DNA from: Stereum hirsutum FP-91666 SS1
Lineage: Eukaryota; Basidiomycota; Agaricomycetes; Russulales; Stereaceae
Direction: 5' to 3'
Length of the DNA: 30,664 bases
NCBI RefSeq assembly: GCF_000264905.1
Contig: NW_006763134.1
Location: forward strand, 845,997 to 876,660
Shown: positions 20,383 to 30,664 of the stretch, one piece after another
How the letters are laid out: the number at the start of each line of letters is the position of its first letter
How positions within the stretch are numbered: position 1 is the stretch's first letter
Made by a program: the position numbers and the translations under genes
The notes under the pieces: generated by a model
What the model saw: only the letters and a program-made list of their open reading frames with translations
Told to the model about the DNA's origin: nothing
The model's database searches: none

Positions 20383-20786
20383 GGTCGTCCTCGACTGTCA
20401 TCCTGTTTGTGCCTCTCACGGAACACGATGGTTTGACGATGGTGGTTCATCTTCGGAGGTTCGACACGACGGCTTTCAGGTTCTACCAAGTCAGTAAGTT
20501 TCATCGAGGGGTTGGGATAAATTTGGTCAAGCTGTTAGGACGTACATGCGGATAGATTGATGATCAAAGATGGTGCCATGTTAGCAGTGACCTATTTCGT
20601 TCGTCCACATTATGAAAACATGAAAACGTTCACATTCGCTTCTCACAATGCAAGACCTTAGTACCAACACGACCGCAGCAGTAGCTCATCCAGATCCAGC
20701 CTAGTGCCAACGCCACCCTACAAGTATGCCTACTCATTCATACCACCGCTGATTTGGATGAAGTCAAAACGTTCCAGTGACTGTTT
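20383..20786. other. Intergenic stretch after the ERG2 paralogue
   Basis: This is presumed 3' UTR and spacer with no coding signal. It ends at the 8-bp target duplication GACTGTTT (20779-20786) of the adjacent transposon-like element. Confidence 0.4.
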
Positions 20787-21356
20787 TAGGGCTCCGACAA
20801 AAAGTCCTGAGCCAATGATACCCTGTGTTAGTAACTCGGCGGCCCCCGAGGGACTTTTTTACAGGTGTTAAAAACAGTTAAAAACAGAATATTTAAATCG
20901 ATTTAAATATTATATTTTCCCTCAGGAGCTGCCAGTTTCGACTGACCTGGAGGGCTTTCAAAGCACTAGCGGTTCTTTTGAGCGTCTCTGGTTACTATTT
21001 GAACTCCTAGAACAAGTTCTACAGCACATACACTCATGGTATGTGAGGCCGTTGGCGAGAACACGCACCGTAGACTCGGAAGCTGTGACCGTCGTGGGAA
21101 TAGGTTAGGGTAAAGTCATGTCTAGGTCGGGTTAGGGGTCCTAGAGGATGGAATACGACGTCAGGAGTTAGTCAGGAACTCGAAAGAGTCTTCCCTGAAC
21201 GCGTATCTACTTGTCCAGACGTCAGGATTTCTTACACCTTTTTTACAGATCTATATAGCACCGTATCGGGAGGGTTGTTAATAACAAGTTATAAACAGTT
21301 ATTAACAGCACTTTTTTACAGCTGTTATTAACTCCCGACTTATTGTCGGAGCCCTA
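20787..21356. mobile_element. hAT-like MITE with perfect 8-bp target site duplication
   Basis: The 570-bp element begins TAGGGCTCCGACAAAAAGTC and ends with the inverse of TAGGGCTCCGACAATAAGTC, giving a terminal inverted repeat of about 20 bp with one mismatch. It is flanked on both sides by GACTGTTT (20779-20786 and 21357-21364), an exact 8-bp duplication. Eight-base duplications and ends starting TAGGG fit the hAT superfamily. It has no transposase frame, so it is non-autonomous. Subterminal copies of CTTTTTTACAG plus G/CTGTTA and of short A/T-rich NNAACAG units occur at both ends, resembling transposase binding sites, and a 24-nt perfect palindrome lies inside. Confidence 0.88.
20888..20911. 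repeat. 24-nt perfect AT-rich palindrome
   Basis: The half-site is AATATTTAAATC, followed directly by its reverse complement. It lies about 100 bp inside the left end of the hAT-like MITE and could extrude as a cruciform or bind a dimeric protein. No function is known. Confidence 0.8.
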
Positions 21357-21612
21357 GACTGTTTAAACCGACGAGACATTGGTACTTATGTGATTGTTCG
21401 AGCTTTCGTCACGACAGTCGGACAGGAAGAATCGGACGCAGTGGTAGAGTGTAAGAGAGAATAGATGGATAAATAACGTAAATGAATACACCGATAAAGT
21501 ACAAGCCAATCAAAGACGAACGACAAGAAGTCGGCGAAGACAAGGGCCTCCACTCGACACACCTCCAACAGGCCCCACACCGTAGAACAAGGAAGATAGA
21601 ACACAAGCCAGT

Positions 21613-22272
21613 TCACTTCGCACCCGCGCTGGAGTACTACACGATGCGGAGAGCTATAAGCATGTGAGGCAATAGAGGGCAGAAAAGCGCGACGAACCTT
21701 GGTAACGGACTTGGTGCCCTCAGAGATGGCGTGCTTGGAAAGCTCACCAGGGAGGATGAGGCGGACGGCGGTTTGGATTTCTCGTGAAGAGATGGTGGAC
21801 TTCTTCGAGTAGGATGCGAGTTCTAAAGAGGTCAAGATAATTAGCAGCTAAAATCGACCCATTGACTGAAGAGAACGCACTGGAAGCCTCAGTGGCAATA
21901 CGCTCGAAGATGTCCTGAACGAAGGAGTTCAAGATGGCCATAGCCTTGTTGGAGATACCAGTGTCGGGGTGGACCTGCTTGAGGACTGCAAAAAAAAAAG
22001 AAGAGAAAAACCAAAGCGACGCGTTAGTCCCATCTATAGACCACAGAAGCATGAAGTGAAAAAATAGAACGCGACGCACCCTTGTAGATGTAAGAAGAGT
22101 AGGTCTCCTTGCGGGTCTTCTTGCGCTTCTTCTTCTCACCGTCCTCACCAGTCGACTTGGAAGTCTTCTTGGTGGCCTTCGAGGCCTTCGCGCCCTCGGT
22201 GGTCTTAGCGGGAGCCTTGGAGGCAGTAGAGGCAGGAGCCTTGCCGGCAGTGGAAGCGGGTTTCGGAGCCAT
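21613..22272 (-). CDS. HTB1: Histone H2B (4 exons)
   Basis: Model: ATG at 22272; exons 22272-22080, 21985-21881, 21822-21698 and 21636-21613; 447 nt, 148 aa. H2B pairs with H2A in the nucleosome. The Ala/Lys-rich N-terminal tail ([15 protein letters not shown]) is followed by the histone fold: [56 protein letters not shown] and [20 protein letters not shown]. The C-terminus reads [15 protein letters not shown], where K141 corresponds to the ubiquitinated Lys (K123 in yeast). The last exon has only seven codons plus the stop. An upstream acceptor would replace YSSAGAK by unrelated residues, so TAG at 21639-21637 is the right acceptor. It is transcribed away from the H2A gene through a shared 451-bp promoter. 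Confidence 0.96.
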
Positions 22273-22723
22273 CACGAAGTATAGAGTTGAATGAGGTGGG
22301 TTGAGTGAGGCGGGCGGTTTATAGACGCGAGAAGCGGGAGCTGAACGAGATTGTGGTGGGCGGGGACGAAGAGGGATTGGGGACGAGAGCAAGACCGCGT
22401 CGAGCCTTTATAGCGGCAACCACAGCACATCACGTGGGAGACGCGTTTGGCGGCGCGGCAGACAGCGTGGAACGCGTCGCTGATTCGTTGACCATAAACC
22501 TTATTTCTTTGTTGAACAACACGTGATCACGCTCAACGCGTCTGTGGCTGAGGGCACGCGTGCTGCCGCCGCGGTATATAAACCCCCTCCCTCTCCGCTC
22601 CCGTCTGCTTCTTCACCATTTATCTCTTCCTCGCTCACCACTACCATCTCCCTCTCCAGCCTCACCGCTACCACCACAACTTTCACCAAACCCTCACCAA
22701 CCCCCCAACACTCTCAAATCGAC
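22273..22723. promoter_or_regulatory. Bidirectional H2B/H2A promoter
   Basis: These 451 bp separate the two divergent histone start codons. A TATATAAA box at 22575-22582 faces H2A (about 145 bp before its ATG). A TATAAA on the other strand at 22407-22412 faces H2B (about 135 bp before its ATG), so the two are placed almost symmetrically; a second, closer TATAAA on that strand is at 22318-22323. Two CACGTG palindromes (22431-22436 and 22520-22525) lie between the TATA boxes and could bind bHLH-type factors. Shared control of H2A and H2B dosage is the known logic of such pairs. Confidence 0.8.
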
Positions 22724-23406
<683 letters not shown>

Positions 23407-24012
23407 ACCTCTTGCTTTGTCTTCTCTTCCAACCCTTTTGTGTTCACGGAGTTCTGTGGAGTCAGTCTTCGTTGTTCACGTTCATGTTTGACGACGTATC
23501 TATTGTATTTGTCTGTACTATTGGGCTTTGTTAACATTATTTCCTTTTTCGGTTGAACTGCCATCTGCATCCTACGTGCTTGTCATGTCTGCGAAGTTCG
23601 AACTCAAATTGAGCGGCGAGCCTTGACTCAAGTGATTCGAAAGCTGTGGTACTTTCAAGTTGATCAGAGCGATCCGTTATTCTGAACGGTGTGGGCAGCG
23701 GTGACGTCTATGTACCGATTATAACGTTTGTCTTCGGTACTAAACGCGAACGCACAATGGAGGGACGTGGAAAAAGCGGAGGTCTTCAACAGTTCCGCTC
23801 TGGGCCCTGGCTAGCAGTTCAATGAACCGTCTCTTCGGTTTCACGAAAGGGTTGACAGCGAGAATACTGATATTGAGCATCCATTACGCTTATAAAACGA
23901 GTAGACACCAAAGGAGATCCATGTTACGATCCGCTTAGCCACCCACTCCTAGACCTAGACCTTGCACCTATATCTCCGCACTCCTCAGTCTTTCCAATAG
24001 GCGTTCAAACTC
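23407..24012. other. Intergenic stretch between H2A and a convergent gene
   Basis: This holds the H2A 3' UTR and the 3' end of the leftward small secreted-protein gene. No coding region is evident, and I saw no animal-type histone stem-loop, as expected for fungal polyadenylated histone mRNAs. Confidence 0.4.
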
Positions 24013-24566
24013 TCAGGCGCACTTCGCCGCGTCGACTAACCAGTACGCCTGGATCCCATACAACGATTGTCCGACCCAGGTCTCGACGAACTGGCCGACG
24101 GACGCGCCGTCCTGGTCGGTAACAGAGATGACGGAGTGAACGGTATAGGTGCCGTCGGCGTTGCTGGTGAGGGTGTTGACGTCCTGGGATAGTGTAAAAA
24201 TATGATGGTTAAGCAGTGAAGTGTGGCGCAAGGTTGGAGAACCTATGATGGGAGGAGCGAAGGAAAGGTGAGAGGATGCGGGAGGCTTACGGTCAATACG
24301 GTACTAGGGTATTCTTCGCCGATGGTCGAGCCAATGGCTATTCAGCAAACGAGCGAGGACAAGGTGTTAGCAACTATACCTATCCAATAATAAAATGGGA
24401 GAAATGACTGACCAAAGTTGACGGAGCTCTGGAGAGCATCGACACCCAGGTCAGGCGTAGGCGCCATGGTGAAATCACAAGTTGTACTGTTTCCCTCCGC
24501 ATTGACACTGACGGCGAAGAGGGCGGAGACAGAAACGAGGGCGAGCAGGGACTTAAAGGAGAACAT
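24013..24566 (-). CDS. Small secreted protein (3 exons)
   Basis: Model: ATG at 24566; exons 24566-24413, 24337-24291 and 24183-24013; 372 nt, 123 aa. The N-terminus is a clear signal peptide (FKSLLALVSVSALFAVSVNA, residues 4-23) with probable cleavage after VNA. The mature part of about 100 residues begins EGNSTTCDF and ends YWLVDAAKCA. It has two cysteines, one near each end, that could form a single disulphide. Middle segments are Thr/Ser/Asp-rich (TLTSNADGTYTVHSVISVT, then GQFVETWVGQSLYGIQAYW). I do not recognise a named family. It could be one of the small secreted proteins common in basidiomycetes, either wall-associated or an effector. Confidence 0.8.
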
Positions 24567-25630
24567 GTTTGTGTGACTTTTTGAGGTGGGTAAGGCAAGA
24601 TTGAGGTTGTTGGTTGGATAGCGGAGCTGGTGGGTGTAAATAAAGTGCTGAAGATATCGAAGGCGGCCTTTATAGCATCCAGTATGGATAATAGGCGAGA
24701 ATTATGCAGAAATATGGGCAGAAAGCAGGCACCCATCAAACACTCTAGAGTCATTGTACCCGCGTCGTTTCGTTACGCCAAGAAACCGAGGGCGATGTTT
24801 TTGAGAGTAGAAAGGATATTTTAAGCCAGTTTTGATTCTAGTAACAGCATGGACGGTGGAAAGAGCCCGTTCTTGGGTAGCCTGAGCTTGAACCTGCAGC
24901 ACGAGACGACCACGGGCGGTGATCAGGTTATAGTTGCCGTCTCTCGGTCGGCGTGTAGAGAGATCGCTTGCATATAAGATACTGTTTAGACGGGATAGAC
25001 TTCGAAGTGAATGCACGAAAGCCGCGGTCGTGAACATACTGATTTCTAAGACTGGAGTGTGTTATCGGGATAAGGTCGGAGTCGAAGACGACTAGCCTTG
25101 TCGAGAACACGCGGCCAGAAAGCATGAAGACCTAGAAGTATAATGGCGTAACTGAGCAATATTCAGACTCCCGTTGACTGACAGAATACATCACTTACGA
25201 ATGCCTATTTACGGCCTGCCGCCGAAGTCCTTGCACTGGCCCTTACTTACACACATCATAATGATCATGGTCAGATGCGAATCAATCAAGCCGACAAGTC
25301 TTCAGTTTCTCGCAGTCTGCTCTTGCCGTATCCATCCCTCGTGCTGTCGACCAGAGCCAGAGGTACAAGGAGGATGGCTAGTAAATGCTGGAAAATTTAG
25401 CGAATAACTAGCAAGCAAGTGAGCGAGGAATGAGCCAAGTCAAGCACCCGGTTCCTGGCAGTGATAAATATCGATGGTAGCAAGATTTGTATGGTGCTGT
25501 GAGTCGACCGGCTCAACGTGGTGGTCGTATGGATAAACGAGAGAGGCTGTCGGATGTGGATGAGTGGCACTGTGGCACTCCTATTTTGGGTCACTGTTCA
25601 CACGCCTGCGTTCGCGCCTAGTCTCTAACC

Positions 25631-25663
25631 AGACCTTATATAAGAAATCATTATATAAGGTCT
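25631..25663. repeat. Perfect 13-bp hairpin
   Basis: The arm AGACCTTATATAA is followed by a 7-nt loop (GAAATCA) and its exact reverse complement. Beside it stands AGACCATATAAGGAAATTTC (25701-25720), a close relative of the arm, so the whole patch looks like part of a repeat family rather than a terminator. Confidence 0.75.
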
Positions 25664-25665
25664 GT

Positions 25666-25719
25666 TCCAATTTCTGGGACTTTGGCGGGGCGCCCCCGAA
25701 AGACCATATAAGGAAATTT
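25666..25719 (+). repeat. Dispersed repeat copy A
   Basis: About 54 bp containing TTTGGCGGGGCG, CCCCC and AAAGACCATATA in order. A second copy in the opposite orientation lies at 27042-27093, with scattered substitutions and small length changes. The shared core is too long and specific for chance. Confidence 0.72.
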
Positions 25720-26116
25720 CTGGGTCGCGTCGGATCTCTCAGTTCGGTGCCACACGGCAAGGGTGGCACAGCGAAGGTGCGTAGGTTTTCGTTTCTGCTC
25801 CTGGATCCTTCCTGCCCGTGTGTATCAGATTCTCTGCCATCTTATTCTGCATCTTTACTCCGTATTTTTCAGACCGAATTTTTGATTATAACACTCTAAG
25901 ATACATAGCTTTCAAACCGGCACATCTGCATGGTAAGCCACACCCCCACCTGATCAGTGGAACTCGTCAACAATCTCGTCCACAAAGGGCTTGGTAAACT
26001 GACATTCAAGAAAATTAACCTGCGTCTCAAGGTGTTCTCGACTCAGAAAGACAGATGTCAGCAAATGGCCGGCACAGACTGAGGTGGACGAGCGATGCCA
26101 CAATGATCAGGGGCCA

Positions 26117-26643
26117 GTGTCGGAAAATGTTTGCGGAGCTTGAAAGGTGATTAGATTACAAGCTGCCTTGTAAGGTATCTTTCCCGGCTGGGACCGGTCT
26201 GATAAGGGGTACTCCCCGATTAGGCATGCCCGGAGCACGCGCGCTCAGCCACCCGATCCTAAAACACCTCCAAACTCGCTCAAACGAGCACTTGCAATGT
26301 CGCTCTATGGCCACAACCTACGAAAGTGACCATTCAACGTATTGTGCACACTCGCTCAGTCAGGTTGGGGACGACATGGGCATCAACGACGTGGCCCCCC
26401 TCCACCTTACGCAGGGCCACACCGGCACGCCCGACCGCCTGCCCAAGCCCGGCCAGCCCAACGACGCCTAGGCCCATTGCCATCACCGTTCATAAACTGG
26501 ATCCCGGCGACCTTACAAGCGGCCTTACAAGCGGCCTTCCCAGGGAGTTTCTCCCCCCTTTCAATCATTGCCAGGCCGGTCCGGCCTGATATACCTGATA
26601 TAGCCTTGTAAGTACTTAAAAGGTCCTGGAATATTTTCCGACA
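26117..26643. mobile_element. Second hAT-like MITE candidate with 8-bp target duplication
   Basis: The 527-bp stretch begins GTGTCGGAAAATGTT and ends with the inverse of TGTCGGAAAATATT, a 14-bp terminal inverted repeat with one mismatch (the left end has one extra G). AGGGGCCA lies immediately outside both ends (26109-26116 and 26644-26651), an exact 8-bp duplication. Further inside, CTTGAAAGG plus TTACAAG on the left mirrors CTTTTAAG plus TTACAAGG on the right. The GC-rich interior has open frames on both strands but none looks like a protein. It resembles a hAT-derived non-autonomous element, distinct in sequence from the one at 20787. Confidence 0.7.
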
Positions 26644-27217
26644 AGGGGCCACAGTGGCGGAAAGAAGGTGAATCTCGCAAGCGTTGCTTACAGATAGCCC
26701 ACCAAATATTATTCTCAGAGGATTACCGTGATCCAGCGCAAACCATGAGCGCGATTTGGTGAATGTCATCGAGTATATGAACTCGGGAGAGTTGCAGTTA
26801 GCAGTGAGGCCGCCGCCATCTTACTACTTAGATATTTATTGTAGAATGTATGCAGTGAGACTTAATATATGAGATTTAGCTGTGCATGGTTAGGGAAAAC
26901 ACAAGGGCACCTCTCCTCACAGTAAAGTAAGAACAAGAATGGACATGGGTCGAGACAAAGACACGAACTCTGTGAATGCCTCTTGCGCCCCCCACGGTTA
27001 TCGCTTCGCTTAGATGAGATCAGGGCTTCCGCGTTATCATGAATTTCCATATATGGTCTTTGGGGGTCGCCCCGCCAAAACCTCCCAAATTGGACAAGAC
27101 TAGTTCGCGCCGTTGACGAACGTCGAACTTCGCTCTCGCAGCCATCATCGAGCATACATTCGTGGCCGAAATCCGTACCCCGTCGTAACAGCTTGTATAA
27201 TCCTCTGACAACTGATC
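26644..27217. other. Intergenic stretch before the splicing-factor gene
   Basis: No gene is supported. It contains the right target duplication of the MITE, the second dispersed-repeat copy (27042-27093), and the presumed promoter and leader of the downstream plus-strand gene. Confidence 0.45.
27042..27093 (-). repeat. Dispersed repeat copy B
   Basis: On the minus strand this reads TCCAATTTGGGAGG, TTTTGGCGGGGCGACCCCC and AAAGACCATATATGGAAATT, the counterpart of 25666-25719 in opposite orientation. The two copies bracket the second MITE region, about 1.3 kb apart. Confidence 0.72.
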
Positions 27218-29212
27218 ATGGCTGACGCAGGTAAGCATGAACTGGGACAGGCTCAAGTACAAGAAACTGTACCTGACTTTACACCAATAACACCGCGAAT
27301 ATTCATCTCTAGGTTTCTTCAAGGGCACGTCTGCCGACCAAGACCGGAGGTTCTCCGACAAGGAGCTAAAACTCTTAAAGTCAATGAAGTTCCCTCCCGA
27401 ATTCGACAAAAAGGTGCGCTTCTTTTGCAGCTCACGGACAACTGCAGTATTGATGTGTCCGCACAGGTTGACATGCGCAAAGTCAACTTGACTGTCATAC
27501 GTCCATGGGTAACCAAGAAAGTCATAGAGCTCGTCGGCTTCGAGGACGAAGTCGTCGTAGAGTATGCTATGGGCTTGCTAGAAGACGAGTCATCACCAGT
27601 GCGCACCCTTTCACCCTTTTCCTTTTGCGACGGAGACTGATTTCCTTTTCGATTCCTATATATGTTTATAGACGCCCGACCCCAAAAAGATGCAAATAAA
27701 CCTGACAGGTTTCCTCACCAAATCTACCGCTTCATTCATGTCCGCCCTTTGGGCACTCCTCCTCGAAGCGCAGGAATCACATGCTGGCATCCCGAAAACA
27801 TTCGTTGAGGAGAAGAAAGCCGAAATGCGTCAGGCAAAAGAGGGCGATACGCGCGCTTTGGACGAGAGAGATCGTAGAGCGAGATTGGACGAGATCAGGG
27901 ACAGGGAGAGAAACGAGCGGAATGAGCGCGGTGGTTTCAGAGGGAGAGGACGGGGCCGTGGTCGAGGTGGGTTTGGCTACGATTCGGAGAGGGGTGGCGG
28001 TGGCGGAAGAGGAGGTGGTCGTGGAGGAGCCAGGGACAGTGGATGGGGAAATAGAGGCGGCCCTCGGGGTGGTTACGACGGTGGTCCCAGAGGTGGCGGA
28101 GGGGTAAGCCTCAATTACAACCACCATTGACTTCTTCTTACATGACATCTTTCACAGCGTCGTTTCCGCTCGCGCTCTCGTACTCGCTCCCGTAGCCCAC
28201 CCCGTCGTCGTTCTCGTTCTCGCACCCCTTCAAGTGATCGTTCCTCTCGTTCCCGAACACCACCTGCCCGTCGTGCGCCCCTACCACCACCACCACCTCG
28301 CGGTCGCTCTCGTTCCACTTCCCGAAGCCCCCCACCCCGCAGCAGCCGTGATCGCCCTCCTTCCATCTCCAGCCGCAGCTCTCGTTCTCGTTCTCGCTCT
28401 CGTTCCCCGACTCCCGTCCGTCGTCCTCGTTCCATCTCTCGCTCTCGCTCTCCACCGTCCCCTCCCACCCGGCGCCGCCGTCGTTCCCCTTCGTACTCTC
28501 CACCCCCTCCGAGGAGACGCGGAGGCGGCGGTCGTGGTGGCAGGGGGTCGAGGAGGGGAAGAGATAGTCGGAGTCCACCGCCAAGAAGGCGAAGGATTAG
28601 CTCGAGCAGGAGTAGGAGTCGTAGCCGGAGCCCGTATGCCAGGAGTCCGCCGAGGAGGAGGAGAAGTCCTACGCCCAATGACAGGGACAGAAGAAGGCGC
28701 CTGTCACCTGTTGATAATCGAAGAGGTGGTGGCGGAAGAGATAGAGGCGTTCGGAGGAGTCGGAGCAGGAGCAGGAGCAAGGATAGCAGGAAGATGGACG
28801 TGGATGATGGGAAACCGGCTTTGAGAGAAAAGGGGAAAGGGGCTGAAGGGACCCGCGGTAGTGGTGGTGATGGTGGCGGACTGAAAATCAAGGGACAGGC
28901 GGAAGTGGAGCGAAGGAAAAGTAAATGGGAGGAAGAGGAGAAGGTCAGTCCAAACCTTCTTGGCCTTCAATAGACCCTTGGAAGTTGAACTTATGCAACA
29001 TTCTTTATTTTTCTTCGTCGACATCTGTGCTCAATCAACAGCAATCCGGTACAGATAAGAGATCGGACAGGGAAGAGCTAGAAAAGAGGGAAAACGAACT
29101 CAAGGAGAAGGCGTTGAGAAATAAGGTTGTCAGGACGCGCAAGCCGAGCGGGCAGAATTCCGGTGGCAGCGGCAGCGGAGGATCTGGCTCGATTTCAGCA
29201 AGTGGCGAGTAA
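27218..29212 (+). CDS. SRRM1: SRRM1/SRm160-like splicing coactivator (PWI plus RS domain)
   Basis: Model: exons 27218-27230, 27313-27413, 27467-27598, 27672-28103, 28158-28943 and 29042-29212; 1635 nt, 544 aa, in frame throughout. The N-terminus MADAGFFKGTSADQDRRFSD and the PWI domain (residues about 25-135) follow animal SRRM1 closely, with VNLTVIRPWVTKKVIELVG carrying the PWV form of the PWI motif, then FEDEVVVEYAMGLLE, MQINLTGFLTKS and ESHAGIPKTF. PWI domains bind RNA. Next is an RGG/GGRGG-rich segment (about 178-240), then a long RS domain full of RSRSRS and SPPRRR units, and finally a charged coiled-coil-like part (SDREELEKRENELKEKAL) and a Gly/Ser tail. The role is pre-mRNA splicing and mRNP assembly in nuclear speckle-like bodies, by family knowledge. 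Confidence 0.93.
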
Positions 29213-29944
29213 TCCGCTGCTTCCTGAAAGCACGGACATGGAGCATACGTTCGAACCAGATTGGACATTGGGGGAGTGCTGTGCAGAGTTGATGCGTGAA
29301 GGTGGAAGTGTGGCGTTGGCGTTGTGGCGTCAGATCGCTCACTCGGCTATGTTTCCCTTCATCTTATACCGACCGTACACTGAAAACAGACTCTTTTCGA
29401 TATGCAGCTTGTCTTCTCACGTTACCAGTAAAACCGCTAACCCTTAAAAAAGACACGCCAGCGCGGTGGCCGCTTGGAACGATGACTATGAGTACTCCCG
29501 TCCTTTCTTATCTTCTTGCGTTTGCTGTTACACCCCCTTTGTTCGTACTTTTCTGATGACGTGCGAATATTTAGCCCCAGAATCTATGACATATGAATTG
29601 GTTCTGCAAGGGAACGATATTATAGCCGATAGGCTGGTCGAATATAGCAATAGATAGTGCCAAGGAAGGGCACAGCAAATGTAGTAGCATTTACTCAAGT
29701 TTACTCGAGCGCTGACCAGGGGAGGTGCGTGTTGTCCTATAGACGAATGATCAATGCACTACTTGGAAGTGAGTCTGTCGAAAGAGTGTGGAGTCAAGAG
29801 CCAAGGCGCAGAGATCGCGGTGCTCAGCTTGACCAGTGCTGAGCAAAAGCAACAAACTCCGTCAACTACTGTATCATCGGGTACTGAATTTCGGCTTGAT
29901 TCCTAGGTCATAAACCGACCCCAAATGTTTGTATCTACAGAGTA
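29213..29944. other. Intergenic stretch, no gene seen
   Basis: This follows the stop of the splicing-factor gene and runs to where homology to the left inverted-repeat arm begins. Short open frames exist on both strands but none has an exon structure or motif that I trust. Confidence 0.4.
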
Positions 29945-30664
29945 AGACTCCAGTGACTTTCGATGTGGCGTCGCATTGTATGTCTGATCCAAATTTTGAC
30001 GCTCCCCCTTCTCACCCCCTAGGCAGACCGTACTTACTACATCGCCTATCTGGATATGATGTCCTCATCTTCTCTGTCAATCCAATTCTTGAAGTTTGAC
30101 TGTCAACCGTTCACGAAGGAAAACGCTCCGTTCATCCCAAAAAAAAAGGGTACAGAATTTGAAGTCAAAATTATTTACGGCGAAGTCTGAACCCGAAACA
30201 TGCGTCGCACAGCCCCAGCGACGCTCAGGGATGTAGTCTACTGCTAGTCTATCTAAAGCGTACTCGAAATATAAGTAGCTAGTGGATACAGTGATGTGGG
30301 TAGGTGTAGGTAACGGTGAACAAAGCTCCGATTCGAATGAAAAGGAGAGTCTACCGTCGCTGCGCGACAGGCCCGGCGCAGTCTTCGGGCAGTATAAGGT
30401 GTTGTTGGTGGATAGGTGGAGTGGTGGATGTAAGCGGGTTGACTGTAGAATGTAAGAGGGAGAAATGAAGCATAATCATGAAAGAAATATAATGAGACAA
30501 GGAAAGCGAGCGAAATAGAGAGGAAAGCATAAAGGAGAGCAAACAAGACATAAGGAAAATGAGCAAGATAAAGCAAAATGTGATGTGAAGATAGCATATG
30601 GACAAGAAAGCAGGGTCAAAGCATGAGACGATGCAATGCGAGAGACGATATGAGAATGTCTGAA
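29945..30664. repeat. Right arm of the long inverted repeat, reaching the window edge
   Basis: Bases 30180-30664 are the exact reverse complement of 148-632 in every stretch I compared. From 30179 down to about 29945 the similarity to 633-905 is only partial, with substitutions and small insertions (including an A-run at 30140-30148). The arm is still identical at the last base of the window, so its true outer end is not visible. Confidence 0.9.

Larger units (their letters stand above)
24567..26108. other. Gene-poor, repeat-bearing stretch
   Basis: No intact gene was found in this stretch before the second MITE. Notable pieces are a 33-nt hairpin at 25631-25663, one copy of a dispersed repeat at 25666-25719, and a short open minus-strand tail ending at 25954. 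Read backwards from about 26107, that tail gives SREHLETQVNFLECQF then TKPFVDEIVDEFH and a stop. Its residue usage looks coding but it has no visible start or partner exon, so it may be a gene relic. Confidence 0.45.

Noticed and set aside
20458..20470. GGTTCGA-type B-box suggesting a tRNA
   Set aside because: No matching A-box, cloverleaf or terminator T-run lies at the right distance. The same holds for the GGTTCGA at about 3019.
26226..26611. Overlapping open frames in three frames inside the second MITE
   Set aside because: GC-rich DNA leaves several frames open at once. Residues are Pro/Ala/Arg-rich in each frame, and nothing resembles a transposase.
28115..28891. 258-codon minus-strand frame, Leu/Pro/Arg-rich
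   Set aside because: It is the antisense shadow of the RS domain of the SRRM1-like gene. CGT/TCT-type repeats leave the other strand free of stops.

Overview
The window reads as nuclear DNA of an Agaricomycete-type basidiomycete. Genes sit on both strands and most are cut by several short (about 45-75 nt) GT-AG introns with fungal branch-site-like CTNA motifs. The protein families are typical of mushroom-forming fungi: seven-helix membrane proteins with a YRCYVVW motif, single-pass wall-facing membrane proteins, an expanded-family F-box protein, an ERG2-type sterol isomerase, and a microbial-type rhodopsin. I rebuilt exon models by hand by joining frames at splice consensus sites. None has been checked against transcripts.

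Layout from left to right: the 3' end of a gene cut by the left edge (1-142); one arm of a long inverted repeat (148 to about 905) whose other arm runs to the right edge (about 29945-30664); a 7-TM protein on the minus strand (915-2443) with one GC-AG intron; a tandem pair of small inverted-repeat elements (3461-3988); a fungal rhodopsin on the minus strand (4661-6391) that keeps the retinal lysine; a poorly resolved 2.2 kb stretch; a single-pass membrane protein with a long acidic tail (8619-11280); a broken basidiomycete gene (about 11967-12934); an F-box protein (13477-15290); and a type I membrane protein (15975-17256). Next come two head-to-head ERG2/sigma-1-type sterol isomerase genes (17681-18684 minus, 19418-20382 plus); a hAT-like MITE with a perfect 8-bp target duplication (20787-21356); divergently transcribed histones H2B and H2A (21613-22272 minus, 22724-23406 plus); a small secreted protein (24013-24566 minus); a repeat-rich 2.6 kb stretch with a second hAT-like MITE (26117-26643); and an SRRM1/SRm160-like PWI plus RS-domain splicing factor (27218-29212).

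Most neighbours do not form one pathway. Two pairs do look functional: the H2B/H2A divergent pair shares a 451-bp promoter, and the ERG2 pair is an inverted duplication in which one copy keeps the family consensus and the other has changed several conserved positions. The strongest leads are the rhodopsin with an Asp/Thr/Glu proton-pump-like triad, the diverged ERG2 copy, the two 8-bp-TSD MITEs, and the inverted repeats at the window ends, which switch abruptly from complete identity to diverged homology. I found no clear tRNA, rRNA, CRISPR or prokaryote-type element.
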